Shown piece by piece: positions 17,317 through 25,969 of a DNA stretch of 64,000 bases. Location of the stretch: NCBI RefSeq assembly GCF_900155885.1, contig NZ_FTMB01000001.1:1488001-1552000 (forward strand). Reading direction: 5' to 3'. Position numbers and translations under genes: made by a program. This stretch comes from Rhizobium sp. RU20A (GTDB taxonomy: Bacteria; Pseudomonadota; Alphaproteobacteria; Rhizobiales; Rhizobiaceae). The notes under the pieces were generated by a model that worked only from the letters and a program-made list of their open reading frames with translations, made no database searches and was not told where the DNA came from. Positions within the stretch are counted from its first letter, which is position 1. Each line of letters starts with the position of its first letter.

Positions 17317-18141
17317 TTACTTGACGGCGCCGAAGGTCAGGCCGCGCACCAGTTGCTTCTGGCTGAACCAGCCCATGATCAGGATCGGCGCGATCGCCAT
17401 GGTCGAGGCGGCCGAAAGCTTCGCCCAGAACAACCCTTGAGGACTGGAGAAGGAGGCGATGAAGGCCGTCAGCGGCGCGGCATTGGTCGTCGTCAGGCGG
17501 ATCGTCCAGAAGGCCTCGTTCCAGGCGAGGATGATGTTGAGCAGCATGGTCGAGGCAATGCCCGGCACCGCCATCGGCGTCAGCACGTAGACGATCTCGC
17601 CCCAGAGCGATGCCCCGTCCATGCGCGCCGCCTCCAGGATCTCGCCCGGAATTTCGCGAAAGTAGGTGTAGAGCATCCACACCACGATCGGCAGGTTGAT
17701 CATCGTCAGCATGACGGTGAGGCCGATGCGGGTGTCGAGCAGGCCAAAATCGCGGAACATCAGGTAGAACGGCACGAGAACCGCCACCGCCGGCATCATC
17801 TTGGTGGAGAGCATCCACATCAGGATGTCCTTGGTGCGCTTCGTCGGCGAAAAGGCCATGGCCCAGGCAGCCGGCACGGCAATGACGAGCGCCAGCAGCG
17901 TGGAGCCGACCGCCAGCACCACCGAATTCATGAAGGGTTTGAAATAGTCCTTCTGCGACTGGACGGTGAAATAGTTCTCCAGCGTGAAGGACGGGATCAG
18001 GCTGAAGCCGGAGATCGCTTCCCCTTCGGTCTTGATGGAGGTGATGACCGTGTAGAGGATCGGGAAGAAGATCACCAGCGCGACAGCCCAGGCGGCAACG
18101 GTGGCGGCGAGCTTGCGGCGGCTTGAAACGGCGCGGGCCAT
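17317..18141 (-). CDS. smoG: Polyol ABC transporter permease SmoG
   Basis: 274 residues from the ATG at 18141. About six membrane segments, and the inner-membrane coupling motif EAARMDGASLWGEIVYVLTP (EAA loop) that docks on SmoK. CUT1 family, MalG-like. It ends in LVRGLTFGAVK, a family-typical tail. The frame is open far upstream but that part lies antisense to or within smoF and has no support. It is 11 bases after smoF. Confidence 0.93.
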   Translation of the reverse strand: MARAVSSRRKLAATVAAWAVALVIFFPILYTVITSIKTEGEAISGFSLIPSFTLENYFTVQSQKDYFKPFMNSVVLAVGSTLLALVIAVPAAWAMAFSPTKRTKDILMWMLSTKMMPAVAVLVPFYLMFRDFGLLDTRIGLTVMLTMINLPIVVWMLYTYFREIPGEILEAARMDGASLWGEIVYVLTPMAVPGIASTMLLNIILAWNEAFWTIRLTTTNAAPLTAFIASFSSPQGLFWAKLSAASTMAIAPILIMGWFSQKQLVRGLTFGAVK

Positions 18142-18152
18142 GGTGTGCTCCC

Positions 18153-19025
18153 TTAACGATCGAGGTTCTTGCCGACGGCGCGCATCAGGAAGATGGCGAC
18201 GATATTGGCGAGGATGACGGCGATGATGCCGCCGGCCGAGGCGCCGCCGACGTCGTAGCCGAGAAGCGCGGTGCGATAGATGAGGAAGGCGAGATTGGTC
18301 GAGGCATAGCCCGGCCCGCCATTGGTGGTGACGAGGATTTCCGCGTAGACGCCGAGCAGGAAGATCGTCTGGATGAGGATGACGACCGTCATGGCGCGGG
18401 CCAGATGCGGCAGCGTCAGATAGATGAAGCGCGAAACGAAGCCGGCGCCGTCCATCTCGGCCGCTTCCTTCTGCTCGCCATCCAGCGATTGCAACGCGGT
18501 CAACAGGATGAGCGTCGCAAACGGCAGCCACTGCCAGGCAACGATGATGACGATGGAAAGCAGCGGATATTGCGCGAACCAGTCGACCGGCTGGAAGCCG
18601 AGGGAGCGGTTGATGTCGGCCAGAACCCCGTATTCGGGATGCATGATCATGTTCTTCCAGATCAGCGCCGCCACCGGCGGCATGACGAAGAAGGGCGAGA
18701 TGATCATGATGCGCACGATGCCCTGTCCGAACATCGGCTGATCGAGGAGGAGCGCGATCGCCGTGCCTCCGATCAGCGTGATCAGGAGAACGCCGACGAC
18801 AATGACGAGCGTGTTCCAGACCGACTGGAAGAAGGCGGGGTCCGTATAGAAATACTGGTAATTGAAGAGCCCGGCGAAGCTGACATTGGCCGGGTTGAGG
18901 AGATTGTAGTTCTGGAACGAGAACCACAGCGTCATGGCCAGCGGTACGATCATCCAGATAAGCAGCAGGACGACGGACGGCGCCATCATGGCTCTGGCCA
19001 GTCCCTGCGTGTTGCGGGTCGACAT
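18153..19025 (-). CDS. smoF: Polyol ABC transporter permease SmoF
   Basis: 290 residues, MalF-type CUT1 permease with about six membrane segments and the EAA-loop stretch EAAEMDGAGFVSRFIYLTLP. The ATG at 19025 has GGGGGAGGAGA just upstream. A first hydrophobic helix (APSVVLLLIWMIVPLAMTLW) starts at about residue 15. It is separated from smoE by a 363-base gap carrying a palindromic repeat, so the mRNA may be processed or attenuated between the binding protein and the permeases. Confidence 0.92.
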   Translation of the reverse strand: MSTRNTQGLARAMMAPSVVLLLIWMIVPLAMTLWFSFQNYNLLNPANVSFAGLFNYQYFYTDPAFFQSVWNTLVIVVGVLLITLIGGTAIALLLDQPMFGQGIVRIMIISPFFVMPPVAALIWKNMIMHPEYGVLADINRSLGFQPVDWFAQYPLLSIVIIVAWQWLPFATLILLTALQSLDGEQKEAAEMDGAGFVSRFIYLTLPHLARAMTVVILIQTIFLLGVYAEILVTTNGGPGYASTNLAFLIYRTALLGYDVGGASAGGIIAVILANIVAIFLMRAVGKNLDR

Positions 19026-19388
19026 GATGAAATCTCCTCCCCCGTGAAGCGCCCCGCTGCCATCAGTGCGGGGAGGCCTTCCGCATAACGTTCCTGTGAG
19101 GCCGAACATCTCCTCGACGTCATCCTCGGGCTTGACCCGAGGATCCACTTTTTCAAGCGCTGACGGGTGTGGCCATGGATCCTCGGGTCGAGCCCTAGGA
19201 TGACGGATGGTAGATTTCGCCTGTATCTCAAGATGCTCAGGCGCATCGTGAGGCTCGACTTTAGCGTCGCGCAAACCCTGTCCGCCCGGCTGAACGCCCT
19301 GCGGAAGGACCGGCCTCCCCCTGTCGGAAGAGGCCGGCTTGGCTGGTCCGGCGGTTGCCGGGCGAGCCGTCCTTTGGAGCCAGTCTGC
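19026..19388. other. Intergenic gap smoF-smoE (no gene)
   Basis: 363 bases without a convincing reading frame. It holds the paired inverted element at 19119-19204; otherwise no promoter or terminator I can support. The gap between a binding-protein gene and its permeases often serves differential expression. Confidence 0.6.
19119..19204. repeat. Paired palindromic intergenic repeat (type C)
   Basis: A 29-base arm at 19119-19147 (GTCATCCTCGGGCTTGACCC then GAGGATCCA) recurs inverted at 19176-19204, with few differences. Each arm is itself a small hairpin (CCTCGGG/CCCGAGG). The same double structure occurs at 56497-56597. It resembles the short mosaic repeats dispersed in rhizobial genomes. Confidence 0.75.
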
Positions 19389-20702
19389 TTACTTGATGTA
19401 GCCGGCGCGGGTCATTTCGCGCTCGGTCACCTGCTGGGCCTGGGCCAGCGCATCATCCACGCTCGACTGTCCGGCAAGGGCTGCCGAGAAAAGCTGGCCG
19501 ACGGTCGTGCCGAGGCTCTGGAACTCCGGAATGGCCACGAACTGCACGCCGACATAGGGAACCGGCTTGACGGTCGGGTTCTTCGGGTCGGCCGCGTTGA
19601 TCGAGTCGATCGTCATCTTCGCGAAGGGTGCCGCCTTCTGGTATTCCGGGTTTTCATAGAGCGAGGTGCGCGTGCCCGGAGGAACGTTGGCCCAGCCTTC
19701 CTTGGACGCGACGAGTTCGCCGTAGGCCTTGCCCGTTGCCCAGGAGATGAACTTCTCGGCCGATTCCGACTTCTGCGAGCCGGCGGGGATGGCAAGGCTC
19801 CAGGCCCACAGCCAATTGCCGCGCTTGCCGAGGCCGTTGTCGGGAGCGAGCGCGAAGCCCACCTTGTCGGCGACGGTGGAGTCCTTCGGGTTCGTCACGA
19901 AGGATGCCGCCACGGTGGCGTCGATCCACATGCCGCACTTGCCCTGCTGGAAGAGCGCAAGGTTCTCGTTGAAGCCGTTCGAGGAAGCGCCCTGCGGGCC
20001 GGCGTCGTTCATCAGCTTGACGTAGAAGTCCAGCGTGTTCTTCCATTCCGGCTGGTCGAACTGCGGCTTCCAGTTTTCATCGAACCAGCGCGCGCCGAAG
20101 GAGTTGGAGGTGGCCGTCAGGAAGGCCATGTTCTCGCCCCAGCCGGCCTTGCCACGCAGGCAGATGCCGTTGATGCCGGCATTGCGATCGGTCATCTTGC
20201 GGGCGGCATCGGCAATGAACTCCCAGGTCGGCGCGTCGGGCATGGTCAGCCCCGCCTTCTCCATCAGGTCCTTGCGGTACATGACGAAGGAGCTTTCGCC
20301 GTAGAAGGGCGCGGCATAGAGCTTGCCGTCTTCGCCGGTGAGGCCCGAGCGGATGGCCGGCAGCAGGTCGTCGACGTCATAATCGGCGCCGAGATTGTCG
20401 AGCGGCAGCAGCCAGCCCTGCTTGGCCCAGATCGGAACCTCGTAGGTGCCGATCGTCATGATGTCGTACTGACCGCCCTTGGTGGCGATGTCGGTGGTGA
20501 CGCGCTCACGCAGCACGTTTTCTTCCAGCGTGACCCACTCGATCTGGATGTCGGGGTTCTTAGCGGTGAATTCGGATGTGAGTCCCTGCATGCGGATCAT
20601 GTCGCCATTGTTGACGGTCGCGATGGTCAGGGTTTCGGCCTGCGCAAAAGAGCACAGAACGACAGCCGAGCAGGTGCCCAGCAGCAGCGCTTTCAAATTC
20701 AT
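19389..20702 (-). CDS. smoE: Polyol-binding periplasmic protein SmoE
   Basis: 437 residues. The ATG at 20702 follows GGGAGGAAGACC, and a signal peptide (MNLKALLLGTCSAVVLCSFA, cleavage after AQA) leads into a family 1 extracellular solute-binding protein (TLTIATVNNGDMIRMQGLTS). It captures sorbitol/mannitol in the periplasm for SmoFGK. The Cys in the signal peptide is not followed by a lipobox layout, so it is probably soluble. It is first in the transport unit and downstream of the SorC-type regulator on the same strand. Confidence 0.92.
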   Translation of the reverse strand: MNLKALLLGTCSAVVLCSFAQAETLTIATVNNGDMIRMQGLTSEFTAKNPDIQIEWVTLEENVLRERVTTDIATKGGQYDIMTIGTYEVPIWAKQGWLLPLDNLGADYDVDDLLPAIRSGLTGEDGKLYAAPFYGESSFVMYRKDLMEKAGLTMPDAPTWEFIADAARKMTDRNAGINGICLRGKAGWGENMAFLTATSNSFGARWFDENWKPQFDQPEWKNTLDFYVKLMNDAGPQGASSNGFNENLALFQQGKCGMWIDATVAASFVTNPKDSTVADKVGFALAPDNGLGKRGNWLWAWSLAIPAGSQKSESAEKFISWATGKAYGELVASKEGWANVPPGTRTSLYENPEYQKAAPFAKMTIDSINAADPKNPTVKPVPYVGVQFVAIPEFQSLGTTVGQLFSAALAGQSSVDDALAQAQQVTEREMTRAGYIK

Positions 20703-20725
20703 GGTCTTCCTCCCAGAAGCAATAA

Positions 20726-20750
20726 TGAGCATTTGCTTCGCTCGTGAGCA
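20726..20750. promoter_or_regulatory. Possible operator repeats upstream of smoE
   Basis: TGAGCA occurs at 20726-20731 and again at 20745-20750, within a stretch that also contains a TTGCT/AGCAA inverted pair, 25-50 bases before the smoE start. This could be a site for the adjacent SorC-family regulator. It is weak evidence by itself. Confidence 0.25.
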
Positions 20751-20870
20751 ATTACCCACAAATTCCCGCAAACTGTCAACTGCATTCGTCGCTGCAGTGC
20801 CGAAAAGCAGAGGCCGCCTTTTGTTTTAAAAGGAAAATTTCTGAAAATCAGTGGCGAACTGACCTGTGGA

Positions 20871-21824
20871 TCAGGCGGAAAGTACGGCCCGCGCAGTCGC
20901 CTCATCCGTGATGATGCCGTTGACGACACGACCTTTGAGGGCAGCCGCGAGCGCCGGCAGCTTGCGCGGCCCCATGGCGATCCCGATCACCGAGGCGCTC
21001 TCGCGCGACGGCAGCGGCACGGACGCAACGCGCGCGTTGACCCCCCGCTCGATCAGCCTCCCTTCGCCATCGAACATCCAGCCGCAGATTTCCCCGCAGG
21101 CTCCCTCCGCAATCAGCCGCATCATCTCCTCGCGCTCGAGGAAGCCGTCGAGCACCAGCGGCGCGTCCGGCCCGAGCTCGCCGACGCCGACGAAGGCGAC
21201 ATCGGCGGCGCGGCCAAGCTCCAGCGCCGACTGCACGAGCTGCTGCTTGTGGAGAATGTCACGTTCTTCCGGCGAGGAGGCCAGCACCGGCAGCGGCATG
21301 GGAAAATGCCGCGCCTTCACCGCATCAGCCATGGAAAAGATGACGTTGTAATAGGCCGCCGATCCGTCCCGGCCGATATTGCCGGTGAGCGACACGATGC
21401 GGTGTTGCGGGCATTCCATCGGCGCCAGCTGGTCCACGGCGGCCTTCAACGTGCGGCCCGTGCCGAGCGCCATGATGATCGGTCGCTCCGTCTTCAGCCA
21501 GCGGCTGATTTCCTCCGCCGCCGCCTCCGCAATGCCGATCGTGGTGGAGGCCGATTGCCGGTCGCTCGGCACCACCTCGACATGGCCGAGGTCGAACCGC
21601 GCCTTCAGCGCCGCCGCAAGCTCCAGACAGGCGGCGATGGGATGGTCGAGCCGGACCTTGATCAGCCGCTCGGACATGGCGAGCGACACCAGGCGCTGCG
21701 CCGACTGGCGCGAAATGCCCATCTGGCTGGCGATCTCGTCCTGCGTGCGGCCGGCGACGTAGTAAAGCCAGCCGGCGCGGGCGGCATCATCCAGTTTGGT
21801 CGTGCTTTCGGGTCGGCGGGCCAT
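20871..21824 (-). CDS. smoC: SorC/DeoR-family sugar-binding transcriptional regulator
   Basis: 317 residues from the ATG at 21824, preceded by GGAGGAAAG at a 7-base spacing; two more upstream ATGs are less well placed. An N-terminal helix-turn-helix (GRTQDEIASQMGISRQSAQR, about residues 27-46) precedes the large sugar-binding domain typical of SorC (IIMALGTGRTLKAAVD, SLTGNIGRDGS). SorC proteins sense phosphorylated sugars or polyols. Upstream of smoE it is the expected regulator of the polyol genes. The symbol follows the S. meliloti arrangement and is an inference. Confidence 0.85.
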   Translation of the reverse strand: MARRPESTTKLDDAARAGWLYYVAGRTQDEIASQMGISRQSAQRLVSLAMSERLIKVRLDHPIAACLELAAALKARFDLGHVEVVPSDRQSASTTIGIAEAAAEEISRWLKTERPIIMALGTGRTLKAAVDQLAPMECPQHRIVSLTGNIGRDGSAAYYNVIFSMADAVKARHFPMPLPVLASSPEERDILHKQQLVQSALELGRAADVAFVGVGELGPDAPLVLDGFLEREEMMRLIAEGACGEICGWMFDGEGRLIERGVNARVASVPLPSRESASVIGIAMGPRKLPALAAALKGRVVNGIITDEATARAVLSA

Positions 21825-21953
21825 CGGCTTTCCTCCATCCGACTTTGCTGCCATTTTTTTCCGCATGCTGTCAAACAGCCTGCAAAAGGGAGCGACAGAA
21901 GGGAAAAATACGACAATATTTCAATACCTTGAGAAAATCTGCGAACCAATATT

Positions 21954-21990
21954 TTACCGTTTGATAAAAATATTTTCCGTGTTACCGTTT
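21954..21990. promoter_or_regulatory. Direct repeats TTACCGTTT in the AT-rich smoC-preT gap
   Basis: TTACCGTTT occurs at 21954-21962 and at 21982-21990, 28 bases apart, within an AT-rich stretch between the divergent smoC and preT genes. It could bind either the SorC-type protein or a pyrimidine regulator. No RutR-type box was found here. Confidence 0.25.
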
Positions 21991-22021
21991 TGGCATCCTG
22001 AGACAACATTGGGAGCCGATA

Positions 22022-23383
22022 ATGGGAACGAACCAGACTGGGATTGCGGCAGGGCGCCTTGCGCCGGCCGATTACGCGGCGAATTTCGCCGATCTCCATC
22101 CGCCACTCGACAAACATGAGGCGCTCGTCGCCTCCGACCGCTGCTATTTCTGCCACGACGCGCCCTGCATGACGGCCTGTCCGACCGAAATCGACATTCC
22201 GCTCTTCATCCGCCAGATCTCGACGGGCAACCCGATCGGCTCTGCCAAGACGATTTTCGACCAGAACATTCTGGGCGGCATGTGCGCCCGCGTCTGTCCG
22301 ACCGAAACCCTGTGCGAGCAGGCCTGCGTGCGCAATACGGCCGAGGAGCGTCCGGTCGAGATCGGCCGCCTGCAGCGTTATGCGACCGACACCGCCATGG
22401 CCGCCGGCCGTCAGTTCTACACGCGCGCCGCCGCGACCGGCAAGACGATCGCTGTCGTCGGCGCCGGGCCGGCCGGCCTTGCCTGTGCCCACAGACTCGC
22501 CCTGCACGGCCATGACGTCGTGATCTACGACGCGCGCCCCAAGGCCGGCGGCCTCAACGAATACGGCATTGCCGCCTACAAGGCGCCCGGCGATTTCGCC
22601 CAGGCCGAAGTCGACTACGTGCTTGCCATTGGCGGCATCGAGGTCGTCAACGGCAAGGCGCTCGGCCGTGATTTCACGCTTGCCGATCTCTCCGCCCGCT
22701 ACGACGCCGTCTTCCTCGGCTTCGGCCTTGCCGGCGTCAACACGCTGGGAGTTCCCGGCGAAATGCTCGAAGGCGTCGAGGATGCCGTCGATTTCATCGA
22801 GCGTCTGCGCAGCGCCGACGACAAGGCCACTCTGCCCGTCGGCCGCCGCGTCGTCGTCATCGGCGGCGGCATGACCGCCATCGACGCGGCCGTGCAGGCC
22901 AAACTGCTCGGCGCGGAGGAAGTGACGATCTGCTACCGCCGCGGCAAGGAGCAGATGAACGCTTCCGTCTACGAACAGGAACTCGCCGCCTCCAAGGGCG
23001 TCTTCATCCGCCACTGGCTGGCGCCGAAGCAGATCATCGAGAAGGATGGCAAGGTCGCCGGCATCGAGGTCGAATATACCGCCCTCGTGGACGGCCGCCT
23101 TGCCGGCACCGGCGAGACCGGCGCCATTGCCGCCGACCAGATCCTCGTCGCCATCGGCCAGAAACTCGACAATCCCGCGCTCGACGGCCTTGCCCTTGAG
23201 GGCGGCAAGATCGCCGTGGACGGCGAAGGCCGCACCTCGCTTTCCGGCGTCTGGGCCGGCGGCGACTGCGCCTTCGGCGGCCAGGACCTGACAGTCTCCG
23301 GCGTCGCCATGGGCCGCGACGCGGCCGAGAGCATCAACCACGTCCTGATGAGCGCAGCCGCGCCCGTCACGGCCGTTGCCTGA
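22022..23383 (+). CDS. preT: NAD-dependent dihydropyrimidine dehydrogenase, PreT subunit
   Basis: 453 residues. The N-terminal iron-sulfur region has CYFCHDAPCMTACPTEIDIP and ARVCPTETLCEQACVR. Then come the FAD-binding loop VVGAGPAGLACAHRLA and a second nucleotide loop VVIGGGMTAIDAAVQAKLLG. It matches the NAD(P)H-oxidising subunit of the bacterial PreTA enzyme, which reduces uracil and thymine to their dihydro forms in the first step of reductive pyrimidine breakdown. It precedes preA by 19 bases. The resemblance to the glutamate synthase small subunit is family-wide; the partner PreA settles the call. Confidence 0.93.
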   Translation: MGTNQTGIAAGRLAPADYAANFADLHPPLDKHEALVASDRCYFCHDAPCMTACPTEIDIPLFIRQISTGNPIGSAKTIFDQNILGGMCARVCPTETLCEQACVRNTAEERPVEIGRLQRYATDTAMAAGRQFYTRAAATGKTIAVVGAGPAGLACAHRLALHGHDVVIYDARPKAGGLNEYGIAAYKAPGDFAQAEVDYVLAIGGIEVVNGKALGRDFTLADLSARYDAVFLGFGLAGVNTLGVPGEMLEGVEDAVDFIERLRSADDKATLPVGRRVVVIGGGMTAIDAAVQAKLLGAEEVTICYRRGKEQMNASVYEQELAASKGVFIRHWLAPKQIIEKDGKVAGIEVEYTALVDGRLAGTGETGAIAADQILVAIGQKLDNPALDGLALEGGKIAVDGEGRTSLSGVWAGGDCAFGGQDLTVSGVAMGRDAAESINHVLMSAAAPVTAVA

Positions 23384-23402
23384 GAACGGGGAGGATTGAA
23401 CC

Positions 23403-24716
23403 ATGGCTGATATCAGAAACACTTTCGTCGGCATCAAATCGCCCAACCCGTTCTGGCTGGCCTCCGCGCCCCCGACCGACAAGGCCTACAATGTCGAGCG
23501 TGCCTTTAAGGCCGGCTGGGGCGGCGTCGTCTGGAAGACGCTCGGCTCGGAAGGGCCGCCGGTGGTCAACGTCAACGGCCCGCGCTACGGCGCGATCTGG
23601 GGCGCCGACCGCCGCCTGCTCGGCCTCAACAACATCGAGCTCATCACCGACCGCGATCTCTACGTGAACCTGCGCGAGATGAAGCAGGTGAAGATGAACT
23701 GGCCGGACCGCGCCCTCATCGCCTCCATCATGGTGCCGTGCGTGGAGGAAGAGTGGAAGGCGATCCTGCCGCTGGTGGAAGAGACCGGCGCCGATGGCAT
23801 CGAACTCAACTTCGGCTGTCCGCACGGCATGTCCGAGCGCGGCATGGGCTCTGCCGTCGGCCAGGTGCCGGAATATATCGAAATGGTCGTGCGCTGGTGC
23901 AAGCAGTACACCCGCATGCCCGTCATCACCAAGCTGACGCCCAACATCACCGATATCCGCCACCCCGCCCGCGCCGCCAAGCGTGGCGGTACGGATGCCG
24001 TGTCGCTGATCAACACGATCAACTCGATCGTCTCCGTCGATCTCGACAATTTTGCCCCCGTGCCGAGCATCGGCGGCAAGGGCAGCCATGGCGGCTATTG
24101 CGGCCCGGCCGTCAAGCCGATCGCGCTCAACATGGTCTCCGAAATCGCCCGCGACGAGGAAACCTACGGCCTGCCGATCTCCGGCATCGGCGGCGTGACC
24201 ACCTGGCGCGACGCGGCCGAATTCCTGGCGCTCGGCGCCGGCAACGTGCAGGTCTGCACGGCGGCCATGACCTACGGCTTCAAGATCGTTCAGGAAATGA
24301 TCACGGGTCTTTCCGACTGGATGGACGCCAAGGGCCACCGTACGCTGGACGATATCTGCGGCCGCGCCGTACCAAATGTCACGGACTGGAAGTACCTCAA
24401 CCTCAACTATGTGGCCAAGGCCCATATCGACCAGGACGCCTGCATCAAGTGCGGCCGCTGCCACATCGCCTGCGAGGACACGTCCCACCAGGCCATCACG
24501 TCGCTGGTGGACGGCGTCAGGCACTTCGAGGTCATCGAGGAAGAGTGCGTCGGCTGCAATCTCTGCGTCAACGTCTGTCCCGTCGAGAACTGCATCACCA
24601 TGCAGCCCCTCGACCCCGGCGCCATCGACAAGCGCACCGGCAAGATCGTCGATCCCACCTATGCCAATTGGACGACACACCCCAACAACCCGATGTCCAC
24701 GCAGGCGGCGGAATAG
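23403..24716 (+). CDS. preA: NAD-dependent dihydropyrimidine dehydrogenase, PreA subunit
   Basis: 437 residues. An FMN-binding dihydroorotate-dehydrogenase-like barrel (about 1-330) carries ELNFGCPHGMSERGMGSAVG with the catalytic Cys region. A C-terminal two-cluster ferredoxin follows, with CIKCGRCHIACEDTSHQ and CVGCNLCVNVCPVENC. It reduces uracil/thymine with electrons from PreT. The pair begins the pathway that is continued by HydA and the amidohydrolase downstream. Complete and well matched in length. Confidence 0.95.
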   Translation: MADIRNTFVGIKSPNPFWLASAPPTDKAYNVERAFKAGWGGVVWKTLGSEGPPVVNVNGPRYGAIWGADRRLLGLNNIELITDRDLYVNLREMKQVKMNWPDRALIASIMVPCVEEEWKAILPLVEETGADGIELNFGCPHGMSERGMGSAVGQVPEYIEMVVRWCKQYTRMPVITKLTPNITDIRHPARAAKRGGTDAVSLINTINSIVSVDLDNFAPVPSIGGKGSHGGYCGPAVKPIALNMVSEIARDEETYGLPISGIGGVTTWRDAAEFLALGAGNVQVCTAAMTYGFKIVQEMITGLSDWMDAKGHRTLDDICGRAVPNVTDWKYLNLNYVAKAHIDQDACIKCGRCHIACEDTSHQAITSLVDGVRHFEVIEEECVGCNLCVNVCPVENCITMQPLDPGAIDKRTGKIVDPTYANWTTHPNNPMSTQAAE

Positions 24717-24720
24717 TCGG

Positions 24721-24985
24721 TCCCACCCGCCCCTTGAGGGGGCGGGTCGGCGCTTGCGCCGGGGTGGGGTGACGCTGGGCAGGCGACACCGAAGGTGAAA
24801 GGGTTTCGAAACGGTCGGCTCGGCGGCGTACGAAAACGCGCACTGTCGGGCTACCTCTTCTCCCCCTGGGGAGAAGTGCCGAACGCAGTGAGGCGATGAG
24901 GGGTTCCCCCTTGATCAGGCGGCCGGAACCCCTCATCCGACCCTTCGGGCCACCTTCTCCCCGAGGGGAGAAGAGGAAGAGAACC
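24721..24985. repeat. Palindromic intergenic repeats between preA and exoD
   Basis: The gap (24717-24988) holds a strong hairpin CCCGCCCC-TTGA-GGGGGCGGG near 24725-24746 and, at 24855-24985, mosaic-type repeats: CTTCTCCCCCTGGGGAGAAG, then CCCTCATCCGACCCTTCGGG followed by CCACCTTCTCCCC. The latter recurs at 29362, 29489 and 31479. No gene is seen here. The first hairpin may also end preTA transcription though it lacks a T run. Confidence 0.75.
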
Positions 24986-24988
24986 ACA

Positions 24989-25618
24989 TCACCCGCCCAG
25001 CACACTCTGCCCGGCCGACACCGCCAGCCAGGCCAGCACGGCGAAATAGACGAGCGTCAGCGCGATCATCAGATAGCCGCCGGCCACCACCAGCCCGTCG
25101 CGCTGGGAAATGCCGGCCGAGAGCAGGAGGATCGCGACGCCCGGAAGCGTGTTCGAGAAGGGAATGATCGAGAGCGGCATCATCAGGAGAACGCCCGCAC
25201 CGGTCAGCGCCATGCCGTTCACCCGGTTCACCACCCGGCCATCCGTCAGCGCGTGCATCCTGACCCGGAAGAAGCGGTCGAAGCGGCGCAGGATACCGAG
25301 ACCCTTTTCCAGCACCGGCACCAGCTTTTCCGCATCGAGCGGCTTGTCGGCAAGGCGCGAGGGTAGCCAGGGCAGCCGGTTGAGGGTGATGGCGATGCCG
25401 ATCAGCACGATGCCGATGCCGAAGACGGTGGAGACCCCGGGAATGGAGACCGGAACGAGAAAGGGCAGGCTCAAAAGACCGCAGAGCAGCAGCAGGCCGC
25501 TCTCGCCCATCTGGGCGAGGATGTCGCGCAACGTCACGCGCTCGCCCTTGATGGTGGCGATCACCTCTGCAAGCGCATCGCTGCTGCGCCGTTCCGTATC
25601 CTGAAATTCGATCGTCAT
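24989..25618 (-). CDS. exoD: ExoD-like exopolysaccharide synthesis protein
   Basis: 209 residues with a charged N-terminal segment and about four hydrophobic segments (GLLLLCGLLSLPFLVPVS; VFGIGIVLIGIAITLNRLPW; ALTGAGVLLMMPLSIIPFSN; GVAILLLSAGISQRDG). This is the ExoD family (PF06055). ExoD in S. meliloti affects exopolysaccharide production, alkali tolerance and nodule invasion; its biochemical action is not known. It is a single gene on the opposite strand, convergent with preA and divergent from the EamA transporter. The family call is good. Confidence 0.88.
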   Translation of the reverse strand: MTIEFQDTERRSSDALAEVIATIKGERVTLRDILAQMGESGLLLLCGLLSLPFLVPVSIPGVSTVFGIGIVLIGIAITLNRLPWLPSRLADKPLDAEKLVPVLEKGLGILRRFDRFFRVRMHALTDGRVVNRVNGMALTGAGVLLMMPLSIIPFSNTLPGVAILLLSAGISQRDGLVVAGGYLMIALTLVYFAVLAWLAVSAGQSVLGG

Positions 25619-25969
25619 CTTTATCCTTCAAACGTCAGACCATCCCGCCGGTCGATCCGGCGTCGGCACAGGTCATCATCAAAATACCTGCCGCACCGAA
25701 GGGGCAATTCCCAAGCGCGATCCTGGCAGGAGAGCTTCAATATTTTCTGCCGGGTCATACGCATCCCGGCCCGATATGCAGTAGGGAAGACGACAAACGT
25801 GCGACCCCGCCTGAAATACGCAAACCGCGTTCCAGTTGACAACTGCCGGGCAAGGCAACGCGTGCAGAGAGAGCCGCATTCGAAGAATGCGTCACGCCCT
25901 GCACCGCGGCGACCCGGCGCTTCCAACCACGATCCGGCGCATGCATGCCGTGACACGAGACCAGACCTG
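25619..25969. other. Intergenic gap exoD-EamA gene (no gene)
   Basis: 351 bases between divergent genes. Frames crossing it toward the transporter lack signal or family similarity. A GGAAC on the minus strand at about 25830 has no CGTT partner at 16-17 bases. No operator or promoter I can support. Confidence 0.55.

Noticed and set aside
24725-24771. Hairpin after preA as a true Rho-independent terminator
   Set aside because: The stem is strong but no T run follows, and it belongs to a repeat-rich gap; termination may still occur but is not supported by sequence alone.
25826-25830. GGAAC on the minus strand as a stress promoter for exoD
   Set aside because: No CGTT or close variant follows at 16-17 bases.
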